DNA of 15,139 nt from Clostridium_AD sp051278035 (GTDB taxonomy: Bacteria > Bacillota > Clostridia > Clostridiales > Clostridiaceae), in NCBI RefSeq assembly GCF_051278035.1, contig NZ_JBNMNU010000106.1:1-15139 (forward strand). The letters are read 5' to 3'. Positions 5,403 to 13,705 of the stretch are shown here, in pieces. How positions within the stretch are numbered: position 1 is the first letter of the stretch; every line of letters begins with the position of its first letter. A program made the position numbers and the translations under genes. The notes under the pieces are model-generated. The model made no database searches. It was given only the letters and a program-made list of their open reading frames with translations, and had not been told where the DNA came from.

Positions 5403-6989
5403 ATGAATAGAATTAAAAGTATGTGGGTAAAAGCTTGGGGTGGTTCTCCACCTCGCTCTATGCTTTTACTTGTAAACATTATAACTGTACTAATAATGTC
5501 AATCCCAATAGTTTATATTTTCTCGCGGGCATTAACGGCTCCAATAGAAAAGTGGGAAATAATGTTTAAAACCCGTATTCCTTTTCTTCTTTGGAATACC
5601 TTAAGCTTAGCATTAACAGTTACTTTAATTACTACAATAATTGGCGTTGCCCTTGCATGGCTTGTTGAACACTCAAACTTGCCAGGTAGAAAGTTTTTTA
5701 AAATCGCCTTAAGTCTTCCATTATTAATACCGCCTTATATCGGTGCACTGACCTATGTTATTTTCTTTGGGCCAAGAGGTATCCTCTATTCTTCCTTAGG
5801 AGAAAGCCCTATAAATATATATTCATTTTTTTCAGTTGCATTTGTATTATCAATGTTCACTTTTCCTTATGTATTTTTAATTGTTTGCGCTTCACTTAGA
5901 AAAATCAGCGCAAACTATGCAGAAGCTGGTCGTTCCTGTGGAGCATCCTACTGTACCATATTTAGAAGGATTATTCTACCACTAATGAAACCTGCAATAT
6001 TATCCAGTAGCATTATTGTTTTATTCTATGTTGTATCGGATTTTGGTGCAATCGCCATGCTCAGATATACTACTTTTTCAAGTAGCATTTACTTTCAAAT
6101 GGTAGGAAGTTTGGATAGATCCTCCGCTGCAATTTTAAGTATTGTTCTTGTTGCACTTGGAGTTGCCATACTTTTGATTAAAGCATATATCCTCAATAAA
6201 AATGTGTTTTATCAAAACTCGAAATCGAATAGGAAAATAAATCCTATTAATTTAGGAAAGTTCAAATATATTTCTTTAGCTTTTGTGGGGATTGTTTTAT
6301 TATTCTCAGTTATTCTACCTTTATCAACCTTAACAGTTTGGAGCATTAAAGGTGTTAATGAGGGGGCTGTAACCTTAAAAACTTTAGGATATATTAAAAA
6401 CAGCTTGACTGTTAGTGTAGGAGCAGCCTTTATTACAATGATAATTTCAGTGCCTGTTGCTTATCTAAAGTTCAGGAATCCTTCAAAACTAACTTTTATT
6501 ATGAATAATATTTGCCACATGGGGCTGGTTATACCTGGGACACTACTAGCTTTAGGTATGGTATTCTTTGTAAGCCAGTATTTTTCATGGCTTATTGGTA
6601 GTCAAATAATATTAATGGTAGGCTTTAGCATAAGATATATGTCAAGAAATTTACAATCTACAGAAGCTTCAATGGCACTTATATCAAAAAATCTCGATGA
6701 AACTGCCTATAGTCTGGGAAAGGATTTTAAGGTCGTACTGCTGAAAGTAATTCTTCCTTCAATATTACCTGGAGTCTTATCAGGAGGCGCTTTAGTTTTA
6801 GTAAGTTCATTAAAAGAATTGCCTATAACATTAATGTTAAGAGGCGCTGGTTTTGATACTTTAGCAGTGAGAATATGGATAGAATCAAGCGATGGATTTT
6901 ATACTCACGCTGCCCCTGCTGGATTGCTAATTGTACTTGTATCTATTTTACCACTTTATTTGATGTTAAAAAACTATAGGGGGGATTAA
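5403..6989 (+). CDS. ABC transporter permease, FbpB/ThiP-type fused double domain
   Basis: 528 residues, ATG at 5403 preceded by GGGTGGGATT. It consists of two homologous BPD_transp_1 halves in one chain with about 12 membrane helices, as in FbpB/AfuB/SfuB ferric permeases, so a single polypeptide forms the whole pore. The EAA loops that contact the ATPase are at about residues 172-199 (YAEAGRSCGASYCTIFRRI, then LPLMKPAI) and 431-458 (LDETAYSLGKDFKVVLLKVI, then LPSILPGV). Both carry the conserved Gly in the middle. Length is normal for the fused family (about 500-560). It lies between the lipoprotein and ATPase genes, with its stop 2 bp before the ATPase start and a GGGGGG ribosome binding site embedded in its last codons, which suggests coupled translation. 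Confidence 0.88.
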   Translation: MNRIKSMWVKAWGGSPPRSMLLLVNIITVLIMSIPIVYIFSRALTAPIEKWEIMFKTRIPFLLWNTLSLALTVTLITTIIGVALAWLVEHSNLPGRKFFKIALSLPLLIPPYIGALTYVIFFGPRGILYSSLGESPINIYSFFSVAFVLSMFTFPYVFLIVCASLRKISANYAEAGRSCGASYCTIFRRIILPLMKPAILSSSIIVLFYVVSDFGAIAMLRYTTFSSSIYFQMVGSLDRSSAAILSIVLVALGVAILLIKAYILNKNVFYQNSKSNRKINPINLGKFKYISLAFVGIVLLFSVILPLSTLTVWSIKGVNEGAVTLKTLGYIKNSLTVSVGAAFITMIISVPVAYLKFRNPSKLTFIMNNICHMGLVIPGTLLALGMVFFVSQYFSWLIGSQIILMVGFSIRYMSRNLQSTEASMALISKNLDETAYSLGKDFKVVLLKVILPSILPGVLSGGALVLVSSLKELPITLMLRGAGFDTLAVRIWIESSDGFYTHAAPAGLLIVLVSILPLYLMLKNYRGD

Positions 6990-6991
6990 TT

Positions 6992-8047
6992 ATGGCATAT
7001 GTTGAAATAAAAAATCTTTCGAAAAAATATAATAATGCTCCCGATTTTACTATAAAGAATCTAAATTTAAAAGTAGAAAAAGGAGAATTAATAACAATTC
7101 TAGGCAAAAGTGGCTGCGGTAAAACAACATTGTTACGATTATTATCTGGCTTTGAAGTACCTAATGAAGGGCAAGTTATATTGAATGGCAATGTGATTTC
7201 AAGTAAGAACCTATGGATGCCTCCTGAAAAAAGAAATATAGGCATGGTCTTTCAAGATTACGCTCTTTTTCCCAATATGACAGCATGGCAAAATATAGCA
7301 TTTGCAATTAATAAAGATGCTGACTATAAGAATAAAACTAACGATATGTTGAAACTAGTAGGTCTTTATGAGTCTAAAGATAAATATCCCCACCAATTAT
7401 CAGGTGGTCAGCAGCAAAGAGTTGCCATTGGAAGAGCATTAATCCGTCAGCCTGATATTCTACTTTTGGACGAACCCTTTAGCAATTTAGATATGGAACT
7501 TAGAGAAGTTACGCGATCTGAAGTACTAAAACTTTTAAAAAAAACAGGAACAACAGCGATTTTTGTAACTCACGATCAAATTGAAGCATTATCAATTTCT
7601 CAAAGAATAGCTATATTAAATGAAGGTAAGATTCAGCAAATAGCTACCCCACATGATATCTATAATAAACCTGCAAATGTTTTTGTATCAGAATTTATAG
7701 GAAAATCAAATTTATTTACTGGAAAAGTCCAAGACTCAAATTCTATTTTGTGGGAAGATATTCTTATATCATGTAAGGATGATATTCCTTATAAAAAGGG
7801 AACTATAGCTAAATTCATGATACGGGAAGAAGATGTGATTATAAATAAAGATGGGGCATTAAAAGGTACTATTGTTAACTTTACCTATATGGGTATGCAC
7901 TACAGTGCAACACTTAAGATTAAAACCCCAAATAATAAAACTTTTATGTTAAAAGCATTGTTACCAGGCTCTTCAGATGCGACACTCGGACAAAAAATAA
8001 ATTTAGATTTGTTTATAAAATCGAAGTATCATATTTTCTTGTATTAA
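6992..8047 (+). CDS. ABC transporter ATP-binding protein, FbpC/PotA-type
   Basis: 351 residues. The ATPase domain (about 1-235) has Walker A GKSGCGKTT (38-46), Q-loop Gln88 in MVFQDYALFP, ABC signature LSGGQQQR (136-143), Walker B ILLLDEP (156-162), D-loop SNLD and H-loop His194 (VTHD). The C-terminal ~110 residues form a TOBE/OB-fold regulatory domain, with MIREEDVII and GTIVNFTYMGMHYSATLKI, as in FbpC, PotA and MalK relatives. It would form a cytoplasmic dimer that powers the double-domain permease just upstream. All catalytic motifs are intact. It is the last gene of the operon and is followed within 5 bp by a strong terminator. The family is certain; the substrate is inferred from the operon and is probably Fe(III). 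Confidence 0.9.
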   Translation: MAYVEIKNLSKKYNNAPDFTIKNLNLKVEKGELITILGKSGCGKTTLLRLLSGFEVPNEGQVILNGNVISSKNLWMPPEKRNIGMVFQDYALFPNMTAWQNIAFAINKDADYKNKTNDMLKLVGLYESKDKYPHQLSGGQQQRVAIGRALIRQPDILLLDEPFSNLDMELREVTRSEVLKLLKKTGTTAIFVTHDQIEALSISQRIAILNEGKIQQIATPHDIYNKPANVFVSEFIGKSNLFTGKVQDSNSILWEDILISCKDDIPYKKGTIAKFMIREEDVIINKDGALKGTIVNFTYMGMHYSATLKIKTPNNKTFMLKALLPGSSDATLGQKINLDLFIKSKYHIFLY

Positions 8048-8051
8048 AATT

Positions 8052-8090
8052 AAACCTAGTTATTTTTATAACTAGGTTTTTATTTTTTTT
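8052..8090 (+). terminator. strong intrinsic terminator of the ABC operon, possibly bidirectional
   Basis: AAACCTAGTTAT (8052-8063) pairs perfectly with ATAACTAGGTTT (8068-8079) around a TTTT loop, followed by TTATTTTTTTT. It lies between the convergent transporter operon and the icd operon. Read leftwards, the same stem is followed by AATTTTAATA, so it could also end the icd transcript. Confidence 0.9.
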
Positions 8091-8118
8091 AGAATTTATT
8101 GGCGGCTTAGTTATAAAT

Positions 8119-9123
8119 TCATTTTCTCATTTCTTCAATGATAACTTCAGCAAACTCCTGCGTTCCAGTATTACCACCCAAATCACAAGTTAAACATTTT
8201 CCATCTTTTAAAACAGCTTCCACGGCTTTCTGTATTTTATCTGCCGCTTCTAATTCTCCTATATGCCTTAGCATCATCACACCAGATAGAATGCATGCAG
8301 TAGGATTTGCTATATTTAAACCAGCTATATCTGGAGCAGAACCATGAGCTGGCTCAAAAACTGCTCCATCTTCTCCAATATTTGCACCTGGTACTAGACC
8401 TAGTCCCCCAACGAGCCCTGCTGCCATATCTGATAATATATCTCCGTATAAATTAGGCATTACAAGAACATCATATTTTTCTGGGTTCATCACAAGCTTC
8501 ATGCTCATAGCATCAACTATAACATCGGAAAATGCTATATCTTTGTGCATTGAAGCTATGTTTTTTGCACATCTTAAGAATAATCCATCCGAAAGCTTCA
8601 TAATATTTGCTTTGTGAACTGCTATTACTTCTTTTCTATTCTGTTCTTTTGAAAGTTTGAAAGCATATTCCACTATTCTATCACTAGCTTTCTTAGTTAT
8701 TATCTTTGTACTCTCTGCAATATTCTCTGTAACCATATGCTCTATTCCTACATATAAATCTTCACTATTTTCTCTTACTATTATTAAATCTACGTCGGTA
8801 AATCTTGATGGGACACCTTCATATGTTTTTATAGGCCTTATATTAGCATAAAGATTTAGTTCCTGCCTTAAAGTAACATTAACACTTTTGAATCCCTTGC
8901 CCACAGGTGTGGTAACCGGGCCCTTAAGTGCAACTTTATTCTTTTTAATACTTTCTAAAACGTAGGGAGGCATAGGAGTATTAAATTCCTCAATAACTTC
9001 TGCCCCCATACGTACTATTTCCCAATTGATTTTAACTCCACTTTTTTCTATTACTTTAACCGCAGCGGAGGTTACCTCTGGGCCAATCCCATCACCGGGT
9101 ATAAGTGTAATATTGTATTCCAT
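8119..9123 (-). CDS. icd: isocitrate dehydrogenase (NAD-type, isopropylmalate/isocitrate dehydrogenase family)
   Basis: 334 residues from ATG 9123-9121. A GTG 12 bp further upstream is in frame but overlaps aconitase, and AGGTG sits about 9 nt before the ATG. It catalyses oxidative decarboxylation of isocitrate to 2-oxoglutarate in the cytoplasm. Family features are LIPGDGIGPEV (7-17), the substrate-loop RENSEDLYVG (117-126), VHKANIMKLSDGLF (169-182), the metal-binding signature NLYGDILSDMAAGLVGGLG (224-242) and the nucleotide-loop GSAPDIAG (261-268) after FEPAHG. The short length of about 334 and an NAD-type loop fit the NAD-dependent, beta-decarboxylating group rather than the long E. coli NADP enzyme. 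Homoisocitrate or isopropylmalate specificity is possible from sequence alone, but linkage to aconitase and Re-citrate synthase favours isocitrate. It starts about 4 bp after the aconitase stop. A decayed copy lies at 3768-4024. Confidence 0.9.
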   Translation of the reverse strand: MEYNITLIPGDGIGPEVTSAAVKVIEKSGVKINWEIVRMGAEVIEEFNTPMPPYVLESIKKNKVALKGPVTTPVGKGFKSVNVTLRQELNLYANIRPIKTYEGVPSRFTDVDLIIVRENSEDLYVGIEHMVTENIAESTKIITKKASDRIVEYAFKLSKEQNRKEVIAVHKANIMKLSDGLFLRCAKNIASMHKDIAFSDVIVDAMSMKLVMNPEKYDVLVMPNLYGDILSDMAAGLVGGLGLVPGANIGEDGAVFEPAHGSAPDIAGLNIANPTACILSGVMMLRHIGELEAADKIQKAVEAVLKDGKCLTCDLGGNTGTQEFAEVIIEEMRK

Positions 9124-9127
9124 ATGT

Positions 9128-11062
9128 CTACGCACCTGCCTTTTTCTTGTTTTTCATAAGATTTATTAATCCGCCGTATATAAGCATATCTTTTTCTCTT
9201 TGGGTTACTTCAGGTAGAGTTTTATACGTAACTCCTTTTGTTATATTACTTACAATAACAATACCTTTTTCTATCTGAGCTGCAACATCGTAAATGGCTA
9301 ATTCATCCATCTCATCTATGCTTTCATAGTCATGAGTGCTCTCAAATATTAATGGAACTATAGCGTTATTAATTAAATTAGCCTTATGAATTCTTGCAAA
9401 TGATTTCGCTATAACAGCCTTAATACCTAAGTAAAGAGGTGCCAGGGCTGCATGTTCACGACTTGATCCTTGTCCATAATTTGAACCTGCAACTATAATT
9501 CCACCATCGTATTTTTTAGCCTTAGATGGGAAACTTTCATCACATGGAGTTAAACAGAATTCTGCTAAATATGGAATATTAGATCTGAATGGAAGAAGTT
9601 TTGCATTAGACGGCATTATATCATCTGTTGTAATGTTGTCCTCTAATTTGGTTAATACTTTGCCTGTCAAATCTCCTTTTAATTCTGCAGCTTTTGGGAA
9701 TGGTTTAATATTAGGCCCTCTTTTTACAACAATACCTGTGCCATCATCAGCTGGGTTTATTATTAAATTATCGTTAATTAAGAATTTTTCTGGAAGTGGA
9801 ACCACAATAGCAGCTCCTAGTTCTCTTGGATCCGTTATATATCCTGCAAGTGCAGATGCAACCGCAACTTCTGGACTCACAATATAAACATTAGCTGATA
9901 CCGTTCCAGATCTGCCTTTAAAATTTCTATTAAAGGTTCTAAGAGATACTGCATCTGTTGATGGTGATTGGCCCATTCCTATACATGGACCACATGCACT
10001 TTCTAAAATCCTTGCACCAGCATCAATCATATCAGAAAGCCCACCGTTTTTAGATAGCATACTTAAAACCTGTTTGGAACCAGGTGAAATAGAAAGTGAA
10101 ACTTCATCAGGAATAGTTTTCCCACGGAGTATTTTAGATACTTTCATCATATCTACGTAAGAGGAATTAGTGCAGCTTCCTATTAACACTTGGTCCACCT
10201 TAATGTCTTTTAATGATGCTACAGGGACTACATTGTCTGGACTATGAGGACAAGCAACAAGAGGTTCAATTAAAGCCAAATCTATTTGAATTATCTCGTC
10301 ATATATTGCCCCCGCGTCCGCTTTAAGCTCTATATAATCACTCTCTCTATCTTGTGCTTTTAAAAATTCGTAGGTTATCTCATCACTAGGGAAAATTGAA
10401 GTTGTAGCTCCAAGCTCTGCACCCATGTTTGTAATAGTTGCTCTTTCTGGTACGCTTAGAGTTTCCAGACCAACGCCTGCATATTCAAATATTTTATTAA
10501 CTCCACCCTTAACTGTTAAGCGTCTTAATAGTTCTAAAATAATATCTTTAGCAGAAACCCAAGGCTTAAGTTTTCCTAATAGATCTACCTTTACAATTTT
10601 AGGCATTGTTATATAATATTCCCCGCCGCCCATTGCAACAGCCACATCTAGTCCGCCAGCTCCTATGGCAAGCATTCCAATTCCGCCACAGGTAGGAGTA
10701 TGACTATCTGAACCAAGTAAAGTTTGTCCTGGGACTCCGAATCTTTCTAAATGAACTTGGTGACAAATTCCATTTCCTGTTTTAGAAAAATATATGCCAT
10801 GTTTTTTGGCAACTGTCTGTATATATAAATGATCATCTGCATTTTCAGGACCAGTTTGCAGGATATTATGGTCTATATAGGCAACAGATTTTTTAGTTTG
10901 GACACTATCAATTCCCATAGCTTCAAATTGAAGATATGCCATTGTCCCTGTAGAATCTTGAGTTAAAGTTTGATCTATCACAATTGCGATTTCACTATCA
11001 GAAATCATTTCGCCCATTACTAAATGGGACTTAATTATTTTTTGTGCAACAGTATATGCCAT
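9128..11062 (-). CDS. acn: aconitate hydratase (aconitase), [4Fe-4S]
   Basis: 644 residues, ATG 11062-11060 with GGAGGG 5 nt upstream. It isomerises citrate to isocitrate through cis-aconitate. The [4Fe-4S] ligands are visible: Cys297 in IGSCTNSSYVDM, and Cys357 and Cys360 in ESACGPCIGMGQSP. Other conserved parts are DHNILQ (64-69), GSDSHTPTCGGIG (117-129), the DNITTDDIMP linker (475-484) and the swivelling C-terminal domain with GSNYGQGSSREHAAL (526-540) and SFARIHKANLINN. The single-chain length of about 640 with the swivel domain at the C-terminus is typical of the shorter clostridial aconitases rather than the ~890-residue AcnA. It sits 54 bp after the Re-citrate synthase gene and just before icd, as the middle step of the route. 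The cluster makes it iron-dependent and oxygen-sensitive. Confidence 0.95.
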   Translation of the reverse strand: MAYTVAQKIIKSHLVMGEMISDSEIAIVIDQTLTQDSTGTMAYLQFEAMGIDSVQTKKSVAYIDHNILQTGPENADDHLYIQTVAKKHGIYFSKTGNGICHQVHLERFGVPGQTLLGSDSHTPTCGGIGMLAIGAGGLDVAVAMGGGEYYITMPKIVKVDLLGKLKPWVSAKDIILELLRRLTVKGGVNKIFEYAGVGLETLSVPERATITNMGAELGATTSIFPSDEITYEFLKAQDRESDYIELKADAGAIYDEIIQIDLALIEPLVACPHSPDNVVPVASLKDIKVDQVLIGSCTNSSYVDMMKVSKILRGKTIPDEVSLSISPGSKQVLSMLSKNGGLSDMIDAGARILESACGPCIGMGQSPSTDAVSLRTFNRNFKGRSGTVSANVYIVSPEVAVASALAGYITDPRELGAAIVVPLPEKFLINDNLIINPADDGTGIVVKRGPNIKPFPKAAELKGDLTGKVLTKLEDNITTDDIMPSNAKLLPFRSNIPYLAEFCLTPCDESFPSKAKKYDGGIIVAGSNYGQGSSREHAALAPLYLGIKAVIAKSFARIHKANLINNAIVPLIFESTHDYESIDEMDELAIYDVAAQIEKGIVIVSNITKGVTYKTLPEVTQREKDMLIYGGLINLMKNKKKAGA

Positions 11063-11116
11063 GATATCCCTCCATCTTGTTTATATATAAGTAAGATTAA
11101 AAATATAAAGCCTATA

Positions 11117-12517
11117 TTAACAGGCTTTAGTGTCTTGTTCTCTTAAAACCAGTTCTGGAATAATCTTTTTTGCAATTACTTCTAGTTCTTCACTTATCAT
11201 TACAGTAGTTCTACCACCCACGTATTGCTTATCTACCCACTCTTTTATATCATTAATTCGCTCGTCTCTTTTATCTATCTTGTCTATTCCCTTTAATCTA
11301 AAATAAGTATTAACCCAAGCTGCTATGCCAGCGCGACCAGAATGCTCATTAACTGCCACAACAATTGGTCTACCTAATATTTTTTCTGTATCAAAGATAT
11401 TATATATTTCTTCATCTTTTAATATTCCATCTGCATGTATGCCAGCTCTAGTAACGTTGAATTCACTACCTACAAATGGTGTTTTAGGTGGAATACTGTA
11501 TTTAAACTCACCTTCAAAATACTTACCAATTTCACTTATAAGTTTTAGATTCATATTTTTTGTGTTTCCTTTTAATTGACCATACTCTATAATCATTGCT
11601 TCTAAGGGGCAGTTACCTGTTCTCTCACCAATACCAAAAAGAGATGTATTTATAGCACTGCATCCATGAAGCCATGCTGTTGTAGCATTTGGTACTACAT
11701 TATAAAAGTCATTATGTCCATGCCACTCAAGACAATCAGAAGGAACTCCTGCATAAACTCTTAATCCATGTATAATATGTGGTACACTTCTTGGCAGCTC
11801 CGTACCTGAGTAAGGTAATCCAAGACCTAATGTATCACATGCCCTAATTTTTATCTTGATACCATATTTCTTAGAAAGTTCCATAAGCTTTTGTGCTAGG
11901 GGGACTACGAACCCAAAGAAATCTGCTCTAGTTATATCTTCAAGATGACATCTTGGGGTTATTCCATTCTCTAAGGCTTCTTCTGCTAGTGACACATATA
12001 AATCCATAGCCTCTTGTCTTGTTTTGTTTAATTTCTTGAATATATGATAATCAGAACAGGACATAAGCATTCCTGTTTCCTTAAGTCCCATATCCACAAC
12101 CAACTTAAAGTCTTCCTTATTAGCTCTTATCCAGGAAGTTACCTCTGGGTATTTATATCCTCTTTCCATACATTTCCGAGCAGCATTTCTATCTTTTTCT
12201 GTATATAGAAAGAATTCTGTTTGTCTAATTATTCCAGAATTATTATCAAGTTCATGTAAATAGTCAAATATTTTAACTATTTGAGCCTCACTATATGTGT
12301 CCATAGCCTGTTGACCATCCCTAAATGTAGTATCGGTAATCCAAATGTCTTCAGGTACAAACATTGGAATCTGCTCATTCCCAAAAACTATCTTTGGAAT
12401 TTCTGAGTACGGGAATATATCTTTAAATAAGTTGGGTTGTTCTTCGTTTTTCACCTGTAAATTGCTTTTCATAATACTACGCTCATCATTAAAATTTGTT
12501 GTTTGTACCTTTTTCAT
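11117..12517 (-). CDS. Re-citrate synthase (homocitrate synthase-like)
   Basis: 466 residues, ATG 12517-12515 with AGGAGGA 6-7 nt upstream. It condenses oxaloacetate and acetyl-CoA to citrate with Re-face stereochemistry, the enzyme known from Clostridium kluyveri and related anaerobes that lack a normal Si-citrate synthase. It belongs to the HMGL-like DRE-TIM barrel family (isopropylmalate/homocitrate synthases), not to GltA. Motifs: TDTTFRDGQQA (61-71, metal-binding Asp62 and the DRE-like RDG), RACDTLGLGLP (225-235), the metal-binding HGHND (His266, His268), INTSLFGIGERTGNCPLE (289-306), FNVTRAGIHADG (353-364) and NEHSGRAG (390-397). The long N-terminal extension and the linked aconitase and icd separate it from LeuA and NifV. 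True homocitrate synthase is the main alternative, but no lysine or nitrogenase genes are nearby. It lies 71 bp downstream of an Lrp-type regulator. Confidence 0.88.
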   Translation of the reverse strand: MKKVQTTNFNDERSIMKSNLQVKNEEQPNLFKDIFPYSEIPKIVFGNEQIPMFVPEDIWITDTTFRDGQQAMDTYSEAQIVKIFDYLHELDNNSGIIRQTEFFLYTEKDRNAARKCMERGYKYPEVTSWIRANKEDFKLVVDMGLKETGMLMSCSDYHIFKKLNKTRQEAMDLYVSLAEEALENGITPRCHLEDITRADFFGFVVPLAQKLMELSKKYGIKIKIRACDTLGLGLPYSGTELPRSVPHIIHGLRVYAGVPSDCLEWHGHNDFYNVVPNATTAWLHGCSAINTSLFGIGERTGNCPLEAMIIEYGQLKGNTKNMNLKLISEIGKYFEGEFKYSIPPKTPFVGSEFNVTRAGIHADGILKDEEIYNIFDTEKILGRPIVVAVNEHSGRAGIAAWVNTYFRLKGIDKIDKRDERINDIKEWVDKQYVGGRTTVMISEELEVIAKKIIPELVLREQDTKAC

Positions 12518-12532
12518 TTATTATCCTCCTCT

Positions 12533-12552
12533 TTATACATGACAATGTATAA
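12533..12552. promoter_or_regulatory. perfect 8-4-8 inverted repeat before Re-citrate synthase
   Basis: TTATACAT (12533-12540), spacer GACA, ATGTATAA (12545-12552). It lies in the 71-bp gap between the Lrp gene and the citrate synthase gene, touching the ribosome binding site. It may be an operator for the neighbouring Lrp protein or a small hairpin that affects translation. No transcription terminator is visible in the gap, so the regulator and enzymes may share a transcript. Confidence 0.4.
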
Positions 12553-12588
12553 GATTTCATTTTTCATAATATGGAATTAAATCAAAGT

Positions 12589-13047
12589 TTACTCAATTAT
12601 TTCACTTGGTATAATAGAATGATTATTTTTTATTGTGGAAAGAGAAACATTAGTCTTAGTTTTTTGAACTCCTGGGATGTTTTTTATCTTATATAAAAAT
12701 CTTTCTAAACTTTCTGTACTTTCCGTAATGATTTTTAAAGCATAATCGAAATCGCCAGCAAGGTAGTGACACTCTACAATCTCATCATCTAACTGAACTA
12801 TGTTAATAAAAGGATCTGTGAATTTAGGTGATTCAAGAGATATAAACATTATTATCATAAGATGTTTGTTCATTTTTTTAGCATTTAGTATTACAGTGTA
12901 CTTATCAATAATACCGCTAGCATCAAGTTTTTTTAACCTATCACTTACTGCAGGTACTGATAGATTAATTCTGTTGCTTATTTCGGAAGCTGTTACTCTA
13001 GAATTCTGTTGTAAAAGTTTAAGTATTTTGATATCAAGATTATCCAT
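12589..13047 (-). CDS. Lrp/AsnC-family transcriptional regulator
   Basis: 152 residues from ATG 13047-13045, with AGAGGTG 6 nt upstream; an in-frame GTG three codons earlier overlaps that site and is less likely. Residues 2-60 are the AsnC-type winged helix-turn-helix (LDIKILKLLQQNSRVTASEI, then NRINLSVPAVSDRLKKLDASGIIDKY). Residues about 64-138 are the RAM/effector domain, with LMIIMFISLE and the conserved ligand-loop AGDFDYALKI (97-106), followed by NIPGVQKTKTNVSLS. Such proteins form octamers and respond to amino acids. The gene is directly upstream of and codirectional with the citrate-to-2-oxoglutarate genes, so regulating glutamate-family synthesis is a reasonable inference. Its own long upstream region contains several inverted repeats that could be its binding sites. 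The effector is unknown. Confidence 0.9.
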   Translation of the reverse strand: MDNLDIKILKLLQQNSRVTASEISNRINLSVPAVSDRLKKLDASGIIDKYTVILNAKKMNKHLMIIMFISLESPKFTDPFINIVQLDDEIVECHYLAGDFDYALKIITESTESLERFLYKIKNIPGVQKTKTNVSLSTIKNNHSIIPSEIIE

Positions 13048-13127
13048 AATGATCACCTCTTATATAATATTATTAGATAAATTATAGCATATAGTTAAAT
13101 AAATTAAAGAGATTATCAGTATATACA

Positions 13128-13167
13128 TAATAGATTAGGTAAATAGATATTATAACCTAATCTATTA
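13128..13167. repeat. perfect 13-bp inverted repeat upstream of the Lrp gene
   Basis: TAATAGATTAGGT (13128-13140) and ACCTAATCTATTA (13155-13167) are exact reverse complements separated by 14 bases. The left edge lies about 80 bp upstream of the Lrp start. The TTAGGT/ACCTAA half-motif occurs again at 13196-13212. The array suggests paired binding sites for a multimeric regulator such as Lrp, or an RNA stem. It is not followed by a U-tract, so it is not a good terminator. Confidence 0.6.
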
Positions 13168-13169
13168 AA

Positions 13170-13184
13170 GTTTAAACGTTTACT
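13170..13184. promoter_or_regulatory. cre-like palindrome, possible CcpA site
   Basis: GTTTAAACGTTTACT contains the 10-bp palindrome TAAACGTTTA around the central CG. It fits the CcpA cre consensus except at two positions (the leading W and the G). It lies about 125 bp upstream of the Lrp start. This is only a weak candidate. Confidence 0.25.
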
Positions 13185-13495
13185 TAATTCGATTAACCTA
13201 AAATAATTAGGTGGTTTAATTTAATCTAATTATGAAAATGCAATATATATGAATAAAACATTCATATTTCATAATAGACATTTTATATTGTAATTACAAA
13301 TAATGAACTAGCTAGATACTTTGATGGCAATATTTTATATTTTGAAATGTGTTGCGAGGTGTGATTATGATAGAATAGACTTATATTATAGTCATAAAAT
13401 ATAAAAAAGTATGTTTATAGGCATACCAATCTAATATAGTTTTACAAATAGAACAAGAAAAGGATATTTACTACTTGTGTCATCCGTTAAGAATA

Positions 13496-13705
13496 TTATG
13501 AATTAATTTTGGATTTTGCGAACCAAGTTATAGCTATAAAATAACCTATTATAGGGGAAACTCCGTATCCCATAAGTGGAACTGGAAAATTTCCAAATAG
13601 AGTAGAAATTAAAACAATAATAAAATACATACCAATTCTTAAAGATAACAGTTTATATTTATTTGGTGGAATGCGGTTAGCATACAAGCAATACTAATCA
13701 CTTAA
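13496..13705 (-). pseudogene. membrane-protein fragment, FtsW/RodA C-terminus-like
   Basis: The minus-strand frame is open from a stop just before 13705, with a possible GTG there and an ATG at 13687, but neither has a ribosome binding site. It encodes two hydrophobic helices with LRIGMYFIIVLISTLFGNFP, then VPLMGYGVSPIIGYFIAI. The P-x-x-GYG-S pattern between the helices resembles the PxxSYGGSS loop and last helix of SEDS proteins (FtsW, RodA, SpoVE), but the match is loose. The lack of a start signal and the short length suggest the 3' end of a larger gene whose front has been lost. Confidence 0.3.

Larger units (their letters stand above)
13048..13495. other. AT-rich intergenic region with multiple inverted repeats
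   Basis: About 450 bases without a convincing gene, upstream of the Lrp gene. Besides the separately listed 13-bp inverted repeat and cre-like site, it contains ACCTAA-n5-TTAGGT (13196-13212) and ATATGAAT-AAAAC-ATTCATAT (13247-13267). The 13-mer ATTATGATAGAAT at 13364-13376 recurs at 13752-13764. The promoter for the Lrp-led operon should lie here, but I cannot fix it. Confidence 0.4.

Noticed and set aside
6943..7245. Minus-strand 100-codon frame across the permease/ATPase junction
   Set aside because: Antisense to the conserved Walker A region of the ATPase; no ribosome binding site.
3768..8118. Composite transposon or integron carrying the ABC operon between the icd copies
   Set aside because: The flanking repeats are parts of icd, not insertion-sequence ends. 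No transposase, terminal inverted repeats or integrase gene is present.
9633..9887. Plus-strand frames opposite aconitase, citrate synthase and Lrp (for example 9633-9887, 10425-10616, 11325-11579, 12800-13087)
   Set aside because: Antisense shadows of strongly recognisable genes, without start signals.
13128..13267. Short palindromes here considered as a CRISPR-like array or riboswitch
   Set aside because: There are no regularly spaced identical repeats with unique spacers, and no recognisable riboswitch or T-box core. They are better read as operator-like repeats.
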